Part shown: piece after piece, positions 9,871-18,584 of the stretch
How the letters are laid out: every line of letters starts with the position of its first letter
How positions within the stretch are numbered: position 1 is the first letter of the stretch
Source: Clostridia bacterium
GTDB lineage: Bacteria > Bacillota > Clostridia > Oscillospirales > CAG-382
DNA: 64,000 nt
Direction: 5' to 3'
NCBI GenBank assembly: GCA_017456765.1
Contig: JAFTIR010000039.1
Span: forward strand, 189,382-253,381
Program-made: the position numbers and the translations under genes
The notes under the pieces: model-generated
The model's input: only the letters and a program-made list of their open reading frames with translations
The model's database searches: none
Told to the model about the DNA's origin: nothing

Positions 9871-10914
9871 TTATAATAAAAAGTCTGACATTCTCTTTTC
9901 GGAATCAGCACCCTGATTTATGGACGCACAACTGCCTTTTGTAACAAGACTTCCGCCAAAGAGTACCGTGCTTACTCTGTCACATGCATCTGCTGAACAG
10001 AGGATTTCTTCGGCAAGGTCGCTTGTGTTGTAAAAAATGCAGTCAACTTCAGAAGGCTTGCTGCTGCAAAGCGAAATAACCGAAAGGTCTTCGGGCACAC
10101 GTACCTTGTAGTATTTTGCTGCTTTGATAACACCCTTTGCGACCTCGTCGTTGACGGTGCAGATTGCTGTGAATTTTCCGCCATGTCTGCGAAACAGTTC
10201 GGAAAAACCGTCAAAGCCGCTCTTTTCATCGGCGCCCGAAAGATTTATAAGCTCTTCGTCGAGGAATGAGTTTACTGCGCAGAATGAATCATATGCGGCG
10301 TTTTCGAAGGTAGAACCCTCGGATGTGCCGAGAAAAGCAATTTTTGAGTGTCCAAGCTCTTCAAGATAGGAGAGCGCAACATAAGCACCTTTGTCATTAT
10401 CAAGAATTACACTTCTCTTTTCATCGGACTGACAGAGGGCGAGACATACCGGATTCTGAATGTCAGGATTTATATCCAGGGCAATGACACGTGAGTCGTC
10501 TTCAATATCTGCAAAATTTGCCGTCATAAATCCGGCACCGCTCTTGCCGAGTCCCGACAGCAAATCAAGTGCAAGCCTCGGGAGTTTGTCCACGCCGGAA
10601 GCATTGGGAAGCAGTATGGAATAGTTGCCGGTGTGTGCGTCTGTCTTTTCGTGTACAGTTGACTTTTCCAAATCCGTTTGTTTTGACGGCACCGTAGATT
10701 TGACAACAGAACCGAGACCTGCCACTTTTTTTATGTACCCTTGGGTGCTCAGAATTTCAAGTCCTCTGCGGACTGTTGTTCTCTGCACAGAGAAAATTTT
10801 CATAAATTCTCTTTCGGGGGGGAGAAGTGAGCCTACAGGGTAGACATTATTTTTGATTTTTTCGATGATTTCATCTGCAATGTTTGAATAAACGGATTTT
10901 TTCTTTTCCGACAT
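9871..10914 (-). CDS. GntR-family regulator with a LacI-type sugar-binding domain
   Basis: A 347-residue repressor-type protein. An N-terminal winged helix (residues about 5-75: YSNIADEIIEKIKNN, PPEREFMKIF, QRTTVRRGLEIL) is followed by a periplasmic-binding-like domain from about 95 (GNYSILLPNASGVDK, GKSGAGFMTANF, LEELGHSKIAFLG, AICTVNDEVAKGV). This is the arrangement of AraR of Bacillus, so a sugar effector is likely. The start follows GAGGTAAGG. Its own promoter is at 10952-10980. No sugar genes adjoin it, so the target is unclear. Confidence 0.9.
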   Translation of the reverse strand: MSEKKKSVYSNIADEIIEKIKNNVYPVGSLLPPEREFMKIFSVQRTTVRRGLEILSTQGYIKKVAGLGSVVKSTVPSKQTDLEKSTVHEKTDAHTGNYSILLPNASGVDKLPRLALDLLSGLGKSGAGFMTANFADIEDDSRVIALDINPDIQNPVCLALCQSDEKRSVILDNDKGAYVALSYLEELGHSKIAFLGTSEGSTFENAAYDSFCAVNSFLDEELINLSGADEKSGFDGFSELFRRHGGKFTAICTVNDEVAKGVIKAAKYYKVRVPEDLSVISLCSSKPSEVDCIFYNTSDLAEEILCSADACDRVSTVLFGGSLVTKGSCASINQGADSEKRMSDFLL

Positions 10915-10951
10915 TTTACCTTACCTCACAAATTCACATTCATTTTTATAT

Positions 10952-10980
10952 ATTATACAGCAAATAAAGGAAAATATCAA
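10952..10980 (-). promoter_or_regulatory. Promoter of the GntR-family gene
   Basis: On the minus strand TTGATA (10980-10975), 17 bp, TATAAT (10957-10952), about 35 bases before the start codon. Confidence 0.75.
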
Positions 10981-11056
10981 TAGGTTTTACAAAAAAAGTA
11001 TACCTGTTTACTAAAAAATATACAATAACTAATTTTTTTACAAAATAGGAGTAGAT

Positions 11057-11569
11057 ATGGAAGTCTGGGACATATATGATATAAATAGGAATAAGATTGC
11101 CGGGCGCACCTCTGTAAGAGGAAGCGAGGATATGGCAGATGATGAATTTCATATTGTCGTTTTTGCTGTTGTATGTGACAGTGACGGAAATCTTCTTTGC
11201 AGCATGCGCGACAGAAATAAAATGTTCGGTGGGACCTGGGAGTTCTGCGGAGGTTCTGCACTTTCGGGAGAAAGTTCACGTCAGGCGGCACAGCGAGAGC
11301 TTCTGGAAGAAACAGGGCTTGATGTCACGGGTTGCGAAGGAAGAATTGTTGCAACAAATACGAAATATCATAAGGGCAGTAATTGGTTTTACGATGTCTG
11401 GCTGTTTGAGTGCGACTTTGATGTGGAAAAACTTTCCCCTCAGGTGGGTGAGGTTGAAAGAATCGAAAAGCATAGCTTTGATGAAGTAAAGAAGTTTATC
11501 GAAGAAGAAAACTTCACTTCCATATCTAAGGAATTCATTGACAAAATAGGTGAAAATATAAAAAAATAA
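11057..11569 (+). CDS. NUDIX hydrolase
   Basis: A 170-residue hydrolase of nucleoside diphosphates linked to another group. The canonical Nudix box, G-x5-E-x7-RE-x2-EE-x-G, is intact at about residues 66-88 (GSALSGESSRQAAQRE then LLEETGL). The start follows AGGAG with good spacing. The specific substrate cannot be read from the sequence. A weak CGGAAC/GTTCCG hairpin (11585-11608) lies downstream without a T tract. Confidence 0.92.
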   Translation: MEVWDIYDINRNKIAGRTSVRGSEDMADDEFHIVVFAVVCDSDGNLLCSMRDRNKMFGGTWEFCGGSALSGESSRQAAQRELLEETGLDVTGCEGRIVATNTKYHKGSNWFYDVWLFECDFDVEKLSPQVGEVERIEKHSFDEVKKFIEEENFTSISKEFIDKIGENIKK

Positions 11570-11664
11570 TTTTTTTGATATATGCGGAACAAAAAGCGAA
11601 ATGTTCCGTCTAAGAACTTGTGTGACAAAAATTAAAAATACATAACTCGAAAGGAAAATGAAAA

Positions 11665-12897
11665 ATGAAAAGAATTTTTGCCATTGTACTTGCGGCTATG
11701 CTCGCAGTAACACTCATTTCTTGCAAAGTTAAAAATGACACAGAAGGTGTTGATGAAAAAACAGAGAATAAAACAGATGTGGTTGAAATTTACAATGATG
11801 TAGATCTCGCAGCTGTAGCCGACAGTCTCTATAACGGTATAGCTGAAGATGAGAGACCCTTTGTTATGTCTATGACTCTCACAAGCGAAGATTTTGAGTT
11901 TTTTACATTTATTCCCTACGAAGAGGGACTTGAAGCAGTAGCAAATGAACCCATGATGAGTTCTATTGCACATTCTATCGTTCTTGTAAAAGCTCCCACT
12001 GCTGAAAAGGCAGAGGAGATTGCAGCAGCAATGAAGGAAAATTGCGACCCCAGAAAGTGGATGTGTGTTGAAGCGGACATCGTTGAGGGGGTAACAAACG
12101 GCAATATTGCAATGCTTCTCATGACAACAACCGAGGGCGGCATGGCTGATACAATTCTTAACAACTTCGCTTCCCTTGATGCTGAAAAGATTGCAACTCT
12201 CAAGTCTGACACTTTTGTCGGTATTGAAGATGATGAAATAATTGAAGATGAATTTGCAGATGCTGAAGTTGAAACAGATGCAGAGGATGTAGTAGTTGAG
12301 CTTCCTGGTGTTGATGTGGATGATGCACCTGCGGCAGGCTTTGAAGAAGAAAATGTTCCTGCTGTAATGCCAGAGGTAACTCCCGAAGCGACTCCTGAAG
12401 TTGAAAAAACTCCCGAGGCAGATAAGAGAGTTCCCTCCGATGTTACAATTGATACACTTTACGAAATTGCCGACAAGCTTTACAAAGGAATAGACCCTGA
12501 AAATATGCCTATGATGGGTACATTACAGCTTGATTCCGAAAGCTTTGAATACTCCGCGTTCGTTCCTTTTAAGACAACATATCTTGCAGTTGAAAGCATG
12601 CCCATGATGGGTTCAACTCCTCACTCTGTTGTAATCGTCAAGGCTGACAGCGAAGCAGAAGCGGCACAGCTTGCTGAGGATATGAAGGCAAATGCAAACC
12701 CCAGAAAGTGGATTTGCGTAAATGCAAGAAGCGTAAAGAGCGCACATAAGGGTGAATTTGCAATTCTTGTTATGACAAGCGTAGAAGTAATGCCTACAGA
12801 CAAAATCAGCGAAGAAAAAGCTGAAACAATGTCAAACGAACAGTCCGAAGAAAGAGCAAACCTTATTATCAATAACTTTCTTGCAGCTGTAAAATAA
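11665..12897 (+). CDS. Lipoprotein with two DUF4358-like domains
   Basis: A 410-residue secreted lipoprotein: signal peptide with lipobox LISC and lipidated Cys20. Two homologous domains follow, residues about 45-165 and 260-375. They share (N/D)PRKW-(M/I)-CV, PMM-(S/G)-S, H-S-(I/V)-V and LVMTS-like endings. Between them is an acidic Pro/Glu/Val linker (about 185-255). The domains resemble DUF4358, which in Clostridia often stands next to MBOAT and DHHW genes, as it does here. It is likely an envelope-side partner of the O-acetylation machinery; its exact role is unknown. Confidence 0.82.
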   Translation: MKRIFAIVLAAMLAVTLISCKVKNDTEGVDEKTENKTDVVEIYNDVDLAAVADSLYNGIAEDERPFVMSMTLTSEDFEFFTFIPYEEGLEAVANEPMMSSIAHSIVLVKAPTAEKAEEIAAAMKENCDPRKWMCVEADIVEGVTNGNIAMLLMTTTEGGMADTILNNFASLDAEKIATLKSDTFVGIEDDEIIEDEFADAEVETDAEDVVVELPGVDVDDAPAAGFEEENVPAVMPEVTPEATPEVEKTPEADKRVPSDVTIDTLYEIADKLYKGIDPENMPMMGTLQLDSESFEYSAFVPFKTTYLAVESMPMMGSTPHSVVIVKADSEAEAAQLAEDMKANANPRKWICVNARSVKSAHKGEFAILVMTSVEVMPTDKISEEKAETMSNEQSEERANLIINNFLAAVK

Positions 12898-12918
12898 TTA
12901 AAATAACGGAGATACAAA

Positions 12919-14331
12919 ATGCTATTTTCAAGTGTAACATTTTTGTACGCCTTTTTACCTTTGGTTTTGGTGCTGTATTTTGCAGCACCAAAAAAATTGA
13001 AAAATGCCGTACTGCTGGTAGCCAGCCTGTTCTTTTATTACTTTGGGGAAAGAACATATATATCAATAATGCTCATTTCATCCATAACAGACTGGATATG
13101 GAGCTTGCTGATTGAGCATTACAGAGCCAAAGGAAACGAAAAAATCACAAAATGGTTTCTTGTCGGCTCGCTTGTAGTAAACCTGGGACTTTTAGGATTT
13201 TTCAAGTATGCTGATTTCTTTATAACAAACATAAATGCACTTTTTGGCACGGCAATCCCTCTTACAAATGTACATCTTCCCATAGGAATAAGCTTCTACA
13301 CATTCCAGACACTTTCCTATACAATTGATGTTTACAGAGGAAGAGCAAGAGTACAGAAGAATCTTGTGAGCTTTGCAACCTTTGTGTGCCTTTTCCCACA
13401 GCTCATAGCAGGTCCTATTGTAAGATATACAGATGTTGCCGCTGAGCTTGACGAAAGACGCCATACCCTTGAGGGGGTTTCTCTTGGCATGAGAAGATTT
13501 GCAATGGGCCTTGGAAAAAAGGTTATTCTTGCAAATGCCATGGGTGAGCTTTGTAAAGATTTGCTCGCAGGTACAGACCCAAGCGTACTTATGTACTGGC
13601 TGTATGCTGTTGCTTTTGCACTTCAGATTTATCTTGATTTTTCGGCGTATTCCGACATGGCAATCGGTCTTGGCAGAATTTTCGGCTTCAATTTCCCCGA
13701 AAACTTTGATTATCCCTTTATATCAAAGTCCATAACCGAATTCTGGCGCAGATGGCACATGACTCTTGGCACATGGTTCAGAGATTATATATATTTCCCG
13801 CTTGGCGGCAGCCGCACAACGACACTCAAATGGCTTCGCAACATACTTATTGTATGGTTTGTAACTGGCTTCTGGCACGGTGCAGGATGGAATTTTATAC
13901 TTTGGGGACTCTATTTCGGTGTACTTCTTGTGGTTGAAAAATTCTTCCTGTCGGATATTCTGAAAAAGTGCGGAAGTGTGGTGCAGCATATATATGTGCT
14001 GTTTACAACACTTATCAGCTTTGTTATATTCAGTGTTGAATCAATGGACAAACTTCCTGCATTTGTCGGCGGACTTTTCGGCGTTGGCACAAGCGGCCTT
14101 GTCGATGAAAGAACCCTTTATTTTGCAGACAGCTATGCAATTCTTCTTTTGTTGTGTATTGTCGGCTCAACACCTCTTCCGAAAATGCTTTGGAAGAAGT
14201 TTTCCGATACAAAGGTGGGTAGTGCAGTTCTTACAATCGCTGAACCCGTAAGTATAGCACTGCTTATTATTTTCAGCACGGCACTTCTTGTTGACGGATC
14301 GTTCAATCCGTTCCTGTATTTCAGATTTTAA
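12919..14331 (+). CDS. MBOAT-family O-acyltransferase (AlgI-like)
   Basis: A 470-residue polytopic membrane protein that moves acetyl groups across the membrane for modification of a surface polysaccharide. The family signatures are present: PIGISFYTFQTLSYTIDVYR (122-141), FWRRWHMTLGTWFRDY with catalytic His280, and FWHGAGWNFILWG with the second conserved His320. At least nine hydrophobic segments are visible. It is 21 bases downstream of the lipoprotein and 11 bases upstream of the DHHW gene, so the three form an operon. The start follows AACGGAGATACAAA. Confidence 0.95.
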   Translation: MLFSSVTFLYAFLPLVLVLYFAAPKKLKNAVLLVASLFFYYFGERTYISIMLISSITDWIWSLLIEHYRAKGNEKITKWFLVGSLVVNLGLLGFFKYADFFITNINALFGTAIPLTNVHLPIGISFYTFQTLSYTIDVYRGRARVQKNLVSFATFVCLFPQLIAGPIVRYTDVAAELDERRHTLEGVSLGMRRFAMGLGKKVILANAMGELCKDLLAGTDPSVLMYWLYAVAFALQIYLDFSAYSDMAIGLGRIFGFNFPENFDYPFISKSITEFWRRWHMTLGTWFRDYIYFPLGGSRTTTLKWLRNILIVWFVTGFWHGAGWNFILWGLYFGVLLVVEKFFLSDILKKCGSVVQHIYVLFTTLISFVIFSVESMDKLPAFVGGLFGVGTSGLVDERTLYFADSYAILLLLCIVGSTPLPKMLWKKFSDTKVGSAVLTIAEPVSIALLIIFSTALLVDGSFNPFLYFRF

Positions 14332-14342
14332 GGAGGGAGAGT

Positions 14343-15464
14343 ATGAAAAAAATAAGACTTATTACAAATGTTGTAGTTTTCTGCCTTGTTATTCTCGTGC
14401 TCTCTCTTGCACTTTTCCTGTTGCCTGAAAATACAGTATCAAAGGCGGAACGTCGCCCGCTTCTGACCATGGAAACTGTTAAAAACAATGATGTGCATAT
14501 TTTTGATGAAATAGAAAGCTATTTTCTCGACCAGTTTCCCATGCGTGATTCTTTCAGAACACTTAAAGCCTTTGCTTTTATGGACATTTTCCGCAAAAAT
14601 GATAACAATGACATCTATAAACAGGACGGAACAGTTATCAAAATTGAGAAAGAACTCGATGAGGCGCAGGTACAGTATACTGTAGACCTTATGAATAAGG
14701 TTGTGGACAAATATTTTCCCGACGACAAGGTATATTACAGCATTGTTCCCGACAAGCATTTTTATGCTTCAAAGGAAAACGGATATCCTGCCATGGATTA
14801 TGAAAAACTTTTCAGTATGGTTGCAGAAAATCTTGAAGGTTTTGAGTATATTGATATAACAGACAAGCTCGCCCTTTCCGATTATTACACAACCGACTCT
14901 CACTGGAGTCAGGATAAAATTCTCGGTGTGGCAGAGCATCTTATTTTGTCAATGAATCCGAGTGCACATGTTTTTGATACACAATGGGAAATTAAAACAC
15001 TTTCACCTTTCTATGGGGTATATTACGGTCAGTCTGCGTTAAGTCTTCCGCCGGATGATATAAAATATCTCACAAACAATGTGACAGAAGATATGAAAAT
15101 GACGGTAATTGACGATATGGGAAAGAAACACGAGTATCCTGTATATGTCACCGAAATGTTTAAGAATAATGATCCGTATGATGTTTTTGCGGCAGGTGCG
15201 CAGCATCTTGTGATAATTGAAAACCCAAATGCAACAAACGACGAGGAGCTTGTTGTGTTCAGAGATTCATTCGGCTCAAGCATAGCACCGCTTCTGTCTT
15301 GCGGTTATAAAAAGGTGACATTTGTGGACCTTCGTTATATAGTCCCTGATTTTATCAAGCAGATTTCAGGCTTTGGCGACGATGTTGATGTGCTGTTCCT
15401 TTATTCAACAGGCATCATCAATGGTGGCAGAGTACTTAAGGATTTTGCGATGAGTCCTCGCTGA
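14343..15464 (+). CDS. DHHW-family protein, AlgJ/AlgX-like O-acetylation partner
   Basis: A 373-residue protein anchored by one N-terminal hydrophobic helix (residues 7-27) and otherwise extracellular. The conserved catalytic-type pair lies in TTDSHWSQDKI (Asp185, His187), preceded by IVPDKHFYA. A GDSL-like serine block, VVFRDSFGSSIAP, occurs near residue 305. In alginate and cell-wall acetylation systems such proteins take the acetyl group from the MBOAT partner and place it on the polymer. The start follows AAGGAGGGAGAGT. Confidence 0.9.
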   Translation: MKKIRLITNVVVFCLVILVLSLALFLLPENTVSKAERRPLLTMETVKNNDVHIFDEIESYFLDQFPMRDSFRTLKAFAFMDIFRKNDNNDIYKQDGTVIKIEKELDEAQVQYTVDLMNKVVDKYFPDDKVYYSIVPDKHFYASKENGYPAMDYEKLFSMVAENLEGFEYIDITDKLALSDYYTTDSHWSQDKILGVAEHLILSMNPSAHVFDTQWEIKTLSPFYGVYYGQSALSLPPDDIKYLTNNVTEDMKMTVIDDMGKKHEYPVYVTEMFKNNDPYDVFAAGAQHLVIIENPNATNDEELVVFRDSFGSSIAPLLSCGYKKVTFVDLRYIVPDFIKQISGFGDDVDVLFLYSTGIINGGRVLKDFAMSPR

Positions 15465-15497
15465 CTTACTTTCTCTTTACTGAAAAGAGAAAGTAAG
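15465..15497. repeat. Perfect 14-bp hairpin after the acetylation operon
   Basis: CTTACTTTCTCTTT pairs with AAAGAGAAAGTAAG across ACTGA, starting at the base after the DHHW stop codon. A similar pyrimidine/purine hairpin lies at 33375-33401, suggesting a dispersed hairpin family. Confidence 0.75.
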
Positions 15498-15565
15498 CAA
15501 AGAGAAAAGAGCCACGCCCCATTCCATCAAAGATATTAAAAGGGCAAAAATGCTCAATTGAAGGG

Positions 15566-15598
15566 TTTCACCGCTGTCAAACACCGACAGCGGTGAAA
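15566..15598. terminator. Perfect 13-bp hairpin with AAACACC loop
   Basis: TTTCACCGCTGTC, loop AAACACC, GACAGCGGTGAAA. It lies between convergent operons with only a weak T-rich tail. The loop is identical to that of the hairpin at 44291-44323. Confidence 0.7.
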
Positions 15599-15619
15599 TT
15601 GTATTCATTATATTATAAA

Positions 15620-15656
15620 TCGCCCGTGTCAAACTCCGACACGGGCGAATCTTTTT
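15620..15656 (+). terminator. Terminator hairpin with AAACTCC loop
   Basis: TCGCCCGTGTC (15620-15630), loop AAACTCC, GACACGGGCGA (15638-15648), then ATCTTTTTG. The T tract gives it a rightward direction, as a terminator for the acetylation operon. Confidence 0.8.
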
Positions 15657-15657
15657 G

Positions 15658-16506
15658 TTATAGCGTAATTTCATTTGTACCCATTCCTGCGATGTAGTGT
15701 TTTTTAACGCCGAGCTGTTCCATCCATTTTCTTGTGACATCCATCAGATGCATTCTTTCCCAGCCAAGCTTTTTTATGGTTTCTTTATTATCCATGATTT
15801 TTGGATAAACCTTACTCTCGTAGTTGTCAACAGAACAGCACCACAGACAAGCCTCAGGCTCGATTGCAGCGTAAACTTCCATTCCGCAGCAAAGCCATCC
15901 GTGATGTGCCATCTGTACCATATCTGCTTTCAGAAGGTGGGCTGACTCATAGTAGAGTACATCACCTGCAAGCGGTCCTATATCTCCAAGAAAAATAACC
16001 GATTTATTGGGTGTCGACAGCTTGAAAACAAGCGAGCTGTCATTCATGAGATTGTTATAAAGTCCGTCATGGAACGTAAAAATAAAGTCAATTTTCACTT
16101 CGTCAATTTCAATACTTTCTCCCTGCTGTGGCACATATACCTTGTCACAAATACGAGGAAGAACATTGTTATAAAATCCCGGAATGCATTCCATAATGTC
16201 AGACTCCGGTACTCCCGGCTTTCCCACAAGCTCGAGAGGAGGAAAATGGAGATAAATCTTTTCAACATCAAAATCGGAAAGTCCGTTTTTCTCGACCTCA
16301 TGCATAAAGCCTTCAATATGGTCTGAATGTGCATGGGTCATAATCCAGGCAGAAATATGTCTTCCGTCAATCTGTTCTTTCAGCAAATCCATATCTTCTT
16401 TATGTCCGCCGTCAATGACGATTACATTATTCTGCTTTGTCACAACAACAAATGACATCATAGGAAATCTTGTGCCACATATCTGATACATTACTGTTTC
16501 TGACAT
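15658..16506 (-). CDS. Metallo-beta-lactamase-fold hydrolase
   Basis: A 282-residue MBL-fold protein. The zinc motif is THAHSDHIEG (about residues 57-66); further ligands are probably in IFLGDIG and MAHHGW. It resembles the stand-alone ComEC/Rec2-type hydrolase domain group. No membrane segment or signal peptide is seen, so it is cytosolic. Its start overlaps the stop of the upstream endonuclease/phosphatase gene (TAATG), so the two are coupled. The substrate is unknown; a phosphodiester is plausible given the partner. Confidence 0.87.
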   Translation of the reverse strand: MSETVMYQICGTRFPMMSFVVVTKQNNVIVIDGGHKEDMDLLKEQIDGRHISAWIMTHAHSDHIEGFMHEVEKNGLSDFDVEKIYLHFPPLELVGKPGVPESDIMECIPGFYNNVLPRICDKVYVPQQGESIEIDEVKIDFIFTFHDGLYNNLMNDSSLVFKLSTPNKSVIFLGDIGPLAGDVLYYESAHLLKADMVQMAHHGWLCCGMEVYAAIEPEACLWCCSVDNYESKVYPKIMDNKETIKKLGWERMHLMDVTRKWMEQLGVKKHYIAGMGTNEITL

Positions 16507-17303
16507 TATGCGTTTCCTCCAAGCTCGAGCTTTACAATATAGGGCATATGGTCGGAAGCCGTACTCTGATATACCTCTACGCTTTTTGTTTCAAAGTGTG
16601 ATGACGCGAAAATATAATCAATTTTTCTCGATGCGTCATTTTCTTTGATGTTCTTGATTTTTGCTTCGTATTCGCCAACATACTTGCTGACATCAGAGGG
16701 CCATGTATGCGGTTCGTTTTTCCCTTTCGCCGTATCGTTAAGTACTTCAAAGAAGGGCTTTAAATATTCATCATCAGGAGTCATGTTGAAATCACCCATG
16801 AACAATACGGGTGTTTTTATAGTTTCAATCAAAGAAAGAATTGTCTTTATCGCATTCTGCTTTTCTTCGGGTACAAGTCCCATATGAGTTACAAGCACTG
16901 TGATTCCGCCACATACATCTATTTCAGCAACAAGAACGCTTCGTGTTTCATAATATACCTTGTATTCTTCCTTCTTTTCTTCGGGGTCGGGAATAATTAC
17001 GGTTTTTGCGCTCTTTATGGGATACTTTGATAAAATCCCGTTTCCATAGCCATGACCGCCAAATTCTATTGCCTTTGCAAAATAATGATACATTCCTGTT
17101 TTCTTGCCGAGATATTCTGTTACTTCTTCTTTTATATCAACTGCAGGAAAACCTGCGGTTGCGTGTTTTCCCACTTCATTAAGACCAATGATATCGGGAG
17201 AAATGCTATTTATCACCTCTGCACAAAAATCATAATTTCTCACAGGCGGTGTAGTATACGTTCTTCCTGACATGATGTTATATGATACGATTTTAAGTTC
17301 CAT
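16506..17303 (-). CDS. Endonuclease/exonuclease/phosphatase family protein
   Basis: A 265-residue metal-dependent phosphoesterase of the EEP fold. Motifs run in order: KIVSYNIMSG, IIGLNEVGKH (metal Glu), GNGILSKYPI, LFMGDFNMTPDD, RKIDYIFAS and ASDHMPYIVKLEL at the end. All catalytic positions are present. There is no signal peptide. It could act on nucleic acid, phosphoinositides or other phosphodiesters; the sequence does not decide. It forms a two-gene operon with the downstream MBL hydrolase. Confidence 0.9.
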   Translation of the reverse strand: MELKIVSYNIMSGRTYTTPPVRNYDFCAEVINSISPDIIGLNEVGKHATAGFPAVDIKEEVTEYLGKKTGMYHYFAKAIEFGGHGYGNGILSKYPIKSAKTVIIPDPEEKKEEYKVYYETRSVLVAEIDVCGGITVLVTHMGLVPEEKQNAIKTILSLIETIKTPVLFMGDFNMTPDDEYLKPFFEVLNDTAKGKNEPHTWPSDVSKYVGEYEAKIKNIKENDASRKIDYIFASSHFETKSVEVYQSTASDHMPYIVKLELGGNA

Positions 17304-17389
17304 TTTGCCTTCTCCTTGTTTCCCGTAACAACGATACTTTCCTATGCACTCCTATTCTATCACTCTCATTTTGAAAAGTCAAGCAAAAA

Positions 17390-17493
17390 AATCCCTCGTA
17401 CCAAAAATGGTACGAGGGATTGGTTATTTACGCGATTACTATCGTTTGCTTATCGCAAACCCACCACGCGAAATTTGGTGTCGAGCTTCTCGA
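17390..17493 (-). repeat. Portable 3'-end terminator repeat, copy 1 (after rpsR)
   Basis: Read leftward from the rpsR stop, it has a short hairpin, AATTTCGCG (17475-17467), a variable stretch, the core GCGTAAATAACCAATCCCT (17433-17415), then a perfect 12-bp hairpin (17420-17409 with 17402-17391) and seven A on the plus strand, i.e. a T tract. It is the terminator of the rpsF operon and one of three related units in the window. Confidence 0.85.
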
Positions 17494-17736
17494 CTAGTCG
17501 CTGATGTAGGGCATAAGAGCGATGTGTCTTGCACGCTTTATAGCGATTGTGAGTTCTCTCTGGTGCTTTGCACAAGTACCTGTGATTCTTCTGGGAAGAA
17601 TCTTGCTTCTTTCAGAAACATACTTGCGGAGCTTGAGAACATCCTTGTAATCGATGAATTCAGACTTTTCTGCGCAGAAATTACAAATCTTCTTCTTTCT
17701 CTTAGCGCGGAAAGGCTTCTGCATTTCTTTATCCAT
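17494..17736 (-). CDS. rpsR: 30S ribosomal protein S18
   Basis: S18 binds S6 and helps form the platform of the small subunit. The 80-residue protein shows the family pattern [36 protein letters not shown] and [25 protein letters not shown]. Cysteines in CNFC and GTC suggest the zinc-binding form. It is the last gene of rpsF-ssb-rpsR. Confidence 0.97.
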   Translation of the reverse strand: MDKEMQKPFRAKRKKKICNFCAEKSEFIDYKDVLKLRKYVSERSKILPRRITGTCAKHQRELTIAIKRARHIALMPYISD

Positions 17737-17779
17737 TTTAAAATACCTCCTTGATTAGATTGGAACTTACGAAAAGCTC

Positions 17780-18232
17780 TTAGAAGGGAAGATCATCTTC
17801 CGTTGAAAGCTCTTCAAATGTTGCAGCTGCGGGCTTTGTGCCCATGTTCTGAGCTGCAGGCTCTGCACCGTAGAATGTGCCGCCTTCATTCTGACCGTTT
17901 CCACTACCGGAATTTCCGGCAAAGTAACATTCGTCTGCTACAACCTCTGTGATGTAGTGCTTCTGACCGTTCTGGTCTGTCCAGTTTCTGTTCTGGAGAG
18001 AACCTACAACAACGATTGCACGACCCTTGTTAAAATACTTGGAAACAAATTCAGCTGTATTTCTCCAAGCAACAATGCTGAAGAAATCTGCCGTTACTTC
18101 GTCGCCCTGCTTTGCGAATCTGCGTCCAACGGCAATTCTGAAAGTTGTCACACCAACACCCGAGGGAGTTGTTTTGTATTCGGGATCTGCTACGAGATTA
18201 CCCATGAGTATAACCTTGTTAAGTCCTGCCAT
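17780..18232 (-). CDS. ssb: Single-stranded DNA-binding protein
   Basis: SSB coats single-stranded DNA and recruits partner proteins. The 150-residue protein has an OB-fold (residues about 1-108: LNKVILMGNLVADPEYKTT, FRIAVGRRF, FFSIVAWRNTAEFVSKYFNKGR). A Gly/Asn/Ala-rich linker leads to the acidic tip DDLPF that binds partners. I start at the ATG at 18232 (MAGLNK). The ATG three codons earlier lies directly on the AAGGAG ribosome site and is not usable. Confidence 0.96.
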   Translation of the reverse strand: MAGLNKVILMGNLVADPEYKTTPSGVGVTTFRIAVGRRFAKQGDEVTADFFSIVAWRNTAEFVSKYFNKGRAIVVVGSLQNRNWTDQNGQKHYITEVVADECYFAGNSGSGNGQNEGGTFYGAEPAAQNMGTKPAAATFEELSTEDDLPF

Positions 18233-18280
18233 TGTTTGCATCTCCTTTACATGGCAAAGTGTTTACCGAAAGCCCGTGAA

Positions 18281-18580
18281 TTACTTGTCGAGCTTAACGA
18301 TAAGTGAACGAAGAATACCGTCAGTAATGTTGAATACTCTCTCGAGCTCTGCAGGGAGAGTAGCCACTGAAGTAAAGTTAACTACATAGTAGTAGCCTTC
18401 AGTAAGGTCATCGATAGGATAAGCAAGCTTCTTCTTGCCCCATTCGCTGACGTTGTCAATGATTCCACCGTTTGCAGTAATAATGCCTGTGAACTTTTCG
18501 AGAAGAGCCTTTGCTGCTTCCTCTGTAAGATCGGGGCTAACGATGAAAACATTTTCATACTTGGATGTAAGCTGTTCCAT
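18281..18580 (-). CDS. rpsF: 30S ribosomal protein S6
   Basis: S6 pairs with S18 on the 30S platform. The protein, 99 residues from the ATG at 18580 (MEQLTSKYENVFIVSPDL), shows VSEWGKKKLAYPIDDLTEGYY and LERVFNITDGILRSLIVKLD. AGGAGG lies eight bases before this ATG; an upstream GTG is inside the ribosome site. It is the first gene of rpsF-ssb-rpsR, with a perfect promoter at 18672-18700. Confidence 0.96.
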   Translation of the reverse strand: MEQLTSKYENVFIVSPDLTEEAAKALLEKFTGIITANGGIIDNVSEWGKKKLAYPIDDLTEGYYYVVNFTSVATLPAELERVFNITDGILRSLIVKLDK

Positions 18581-18584
18581 TATC

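Noticed and set aside
10981..11056. GTATAC...TATAC half-sites as a GntR operator
   Set aside because: The symmetry is imperfect and the region is so AT-rich that such matches are expected by chance.
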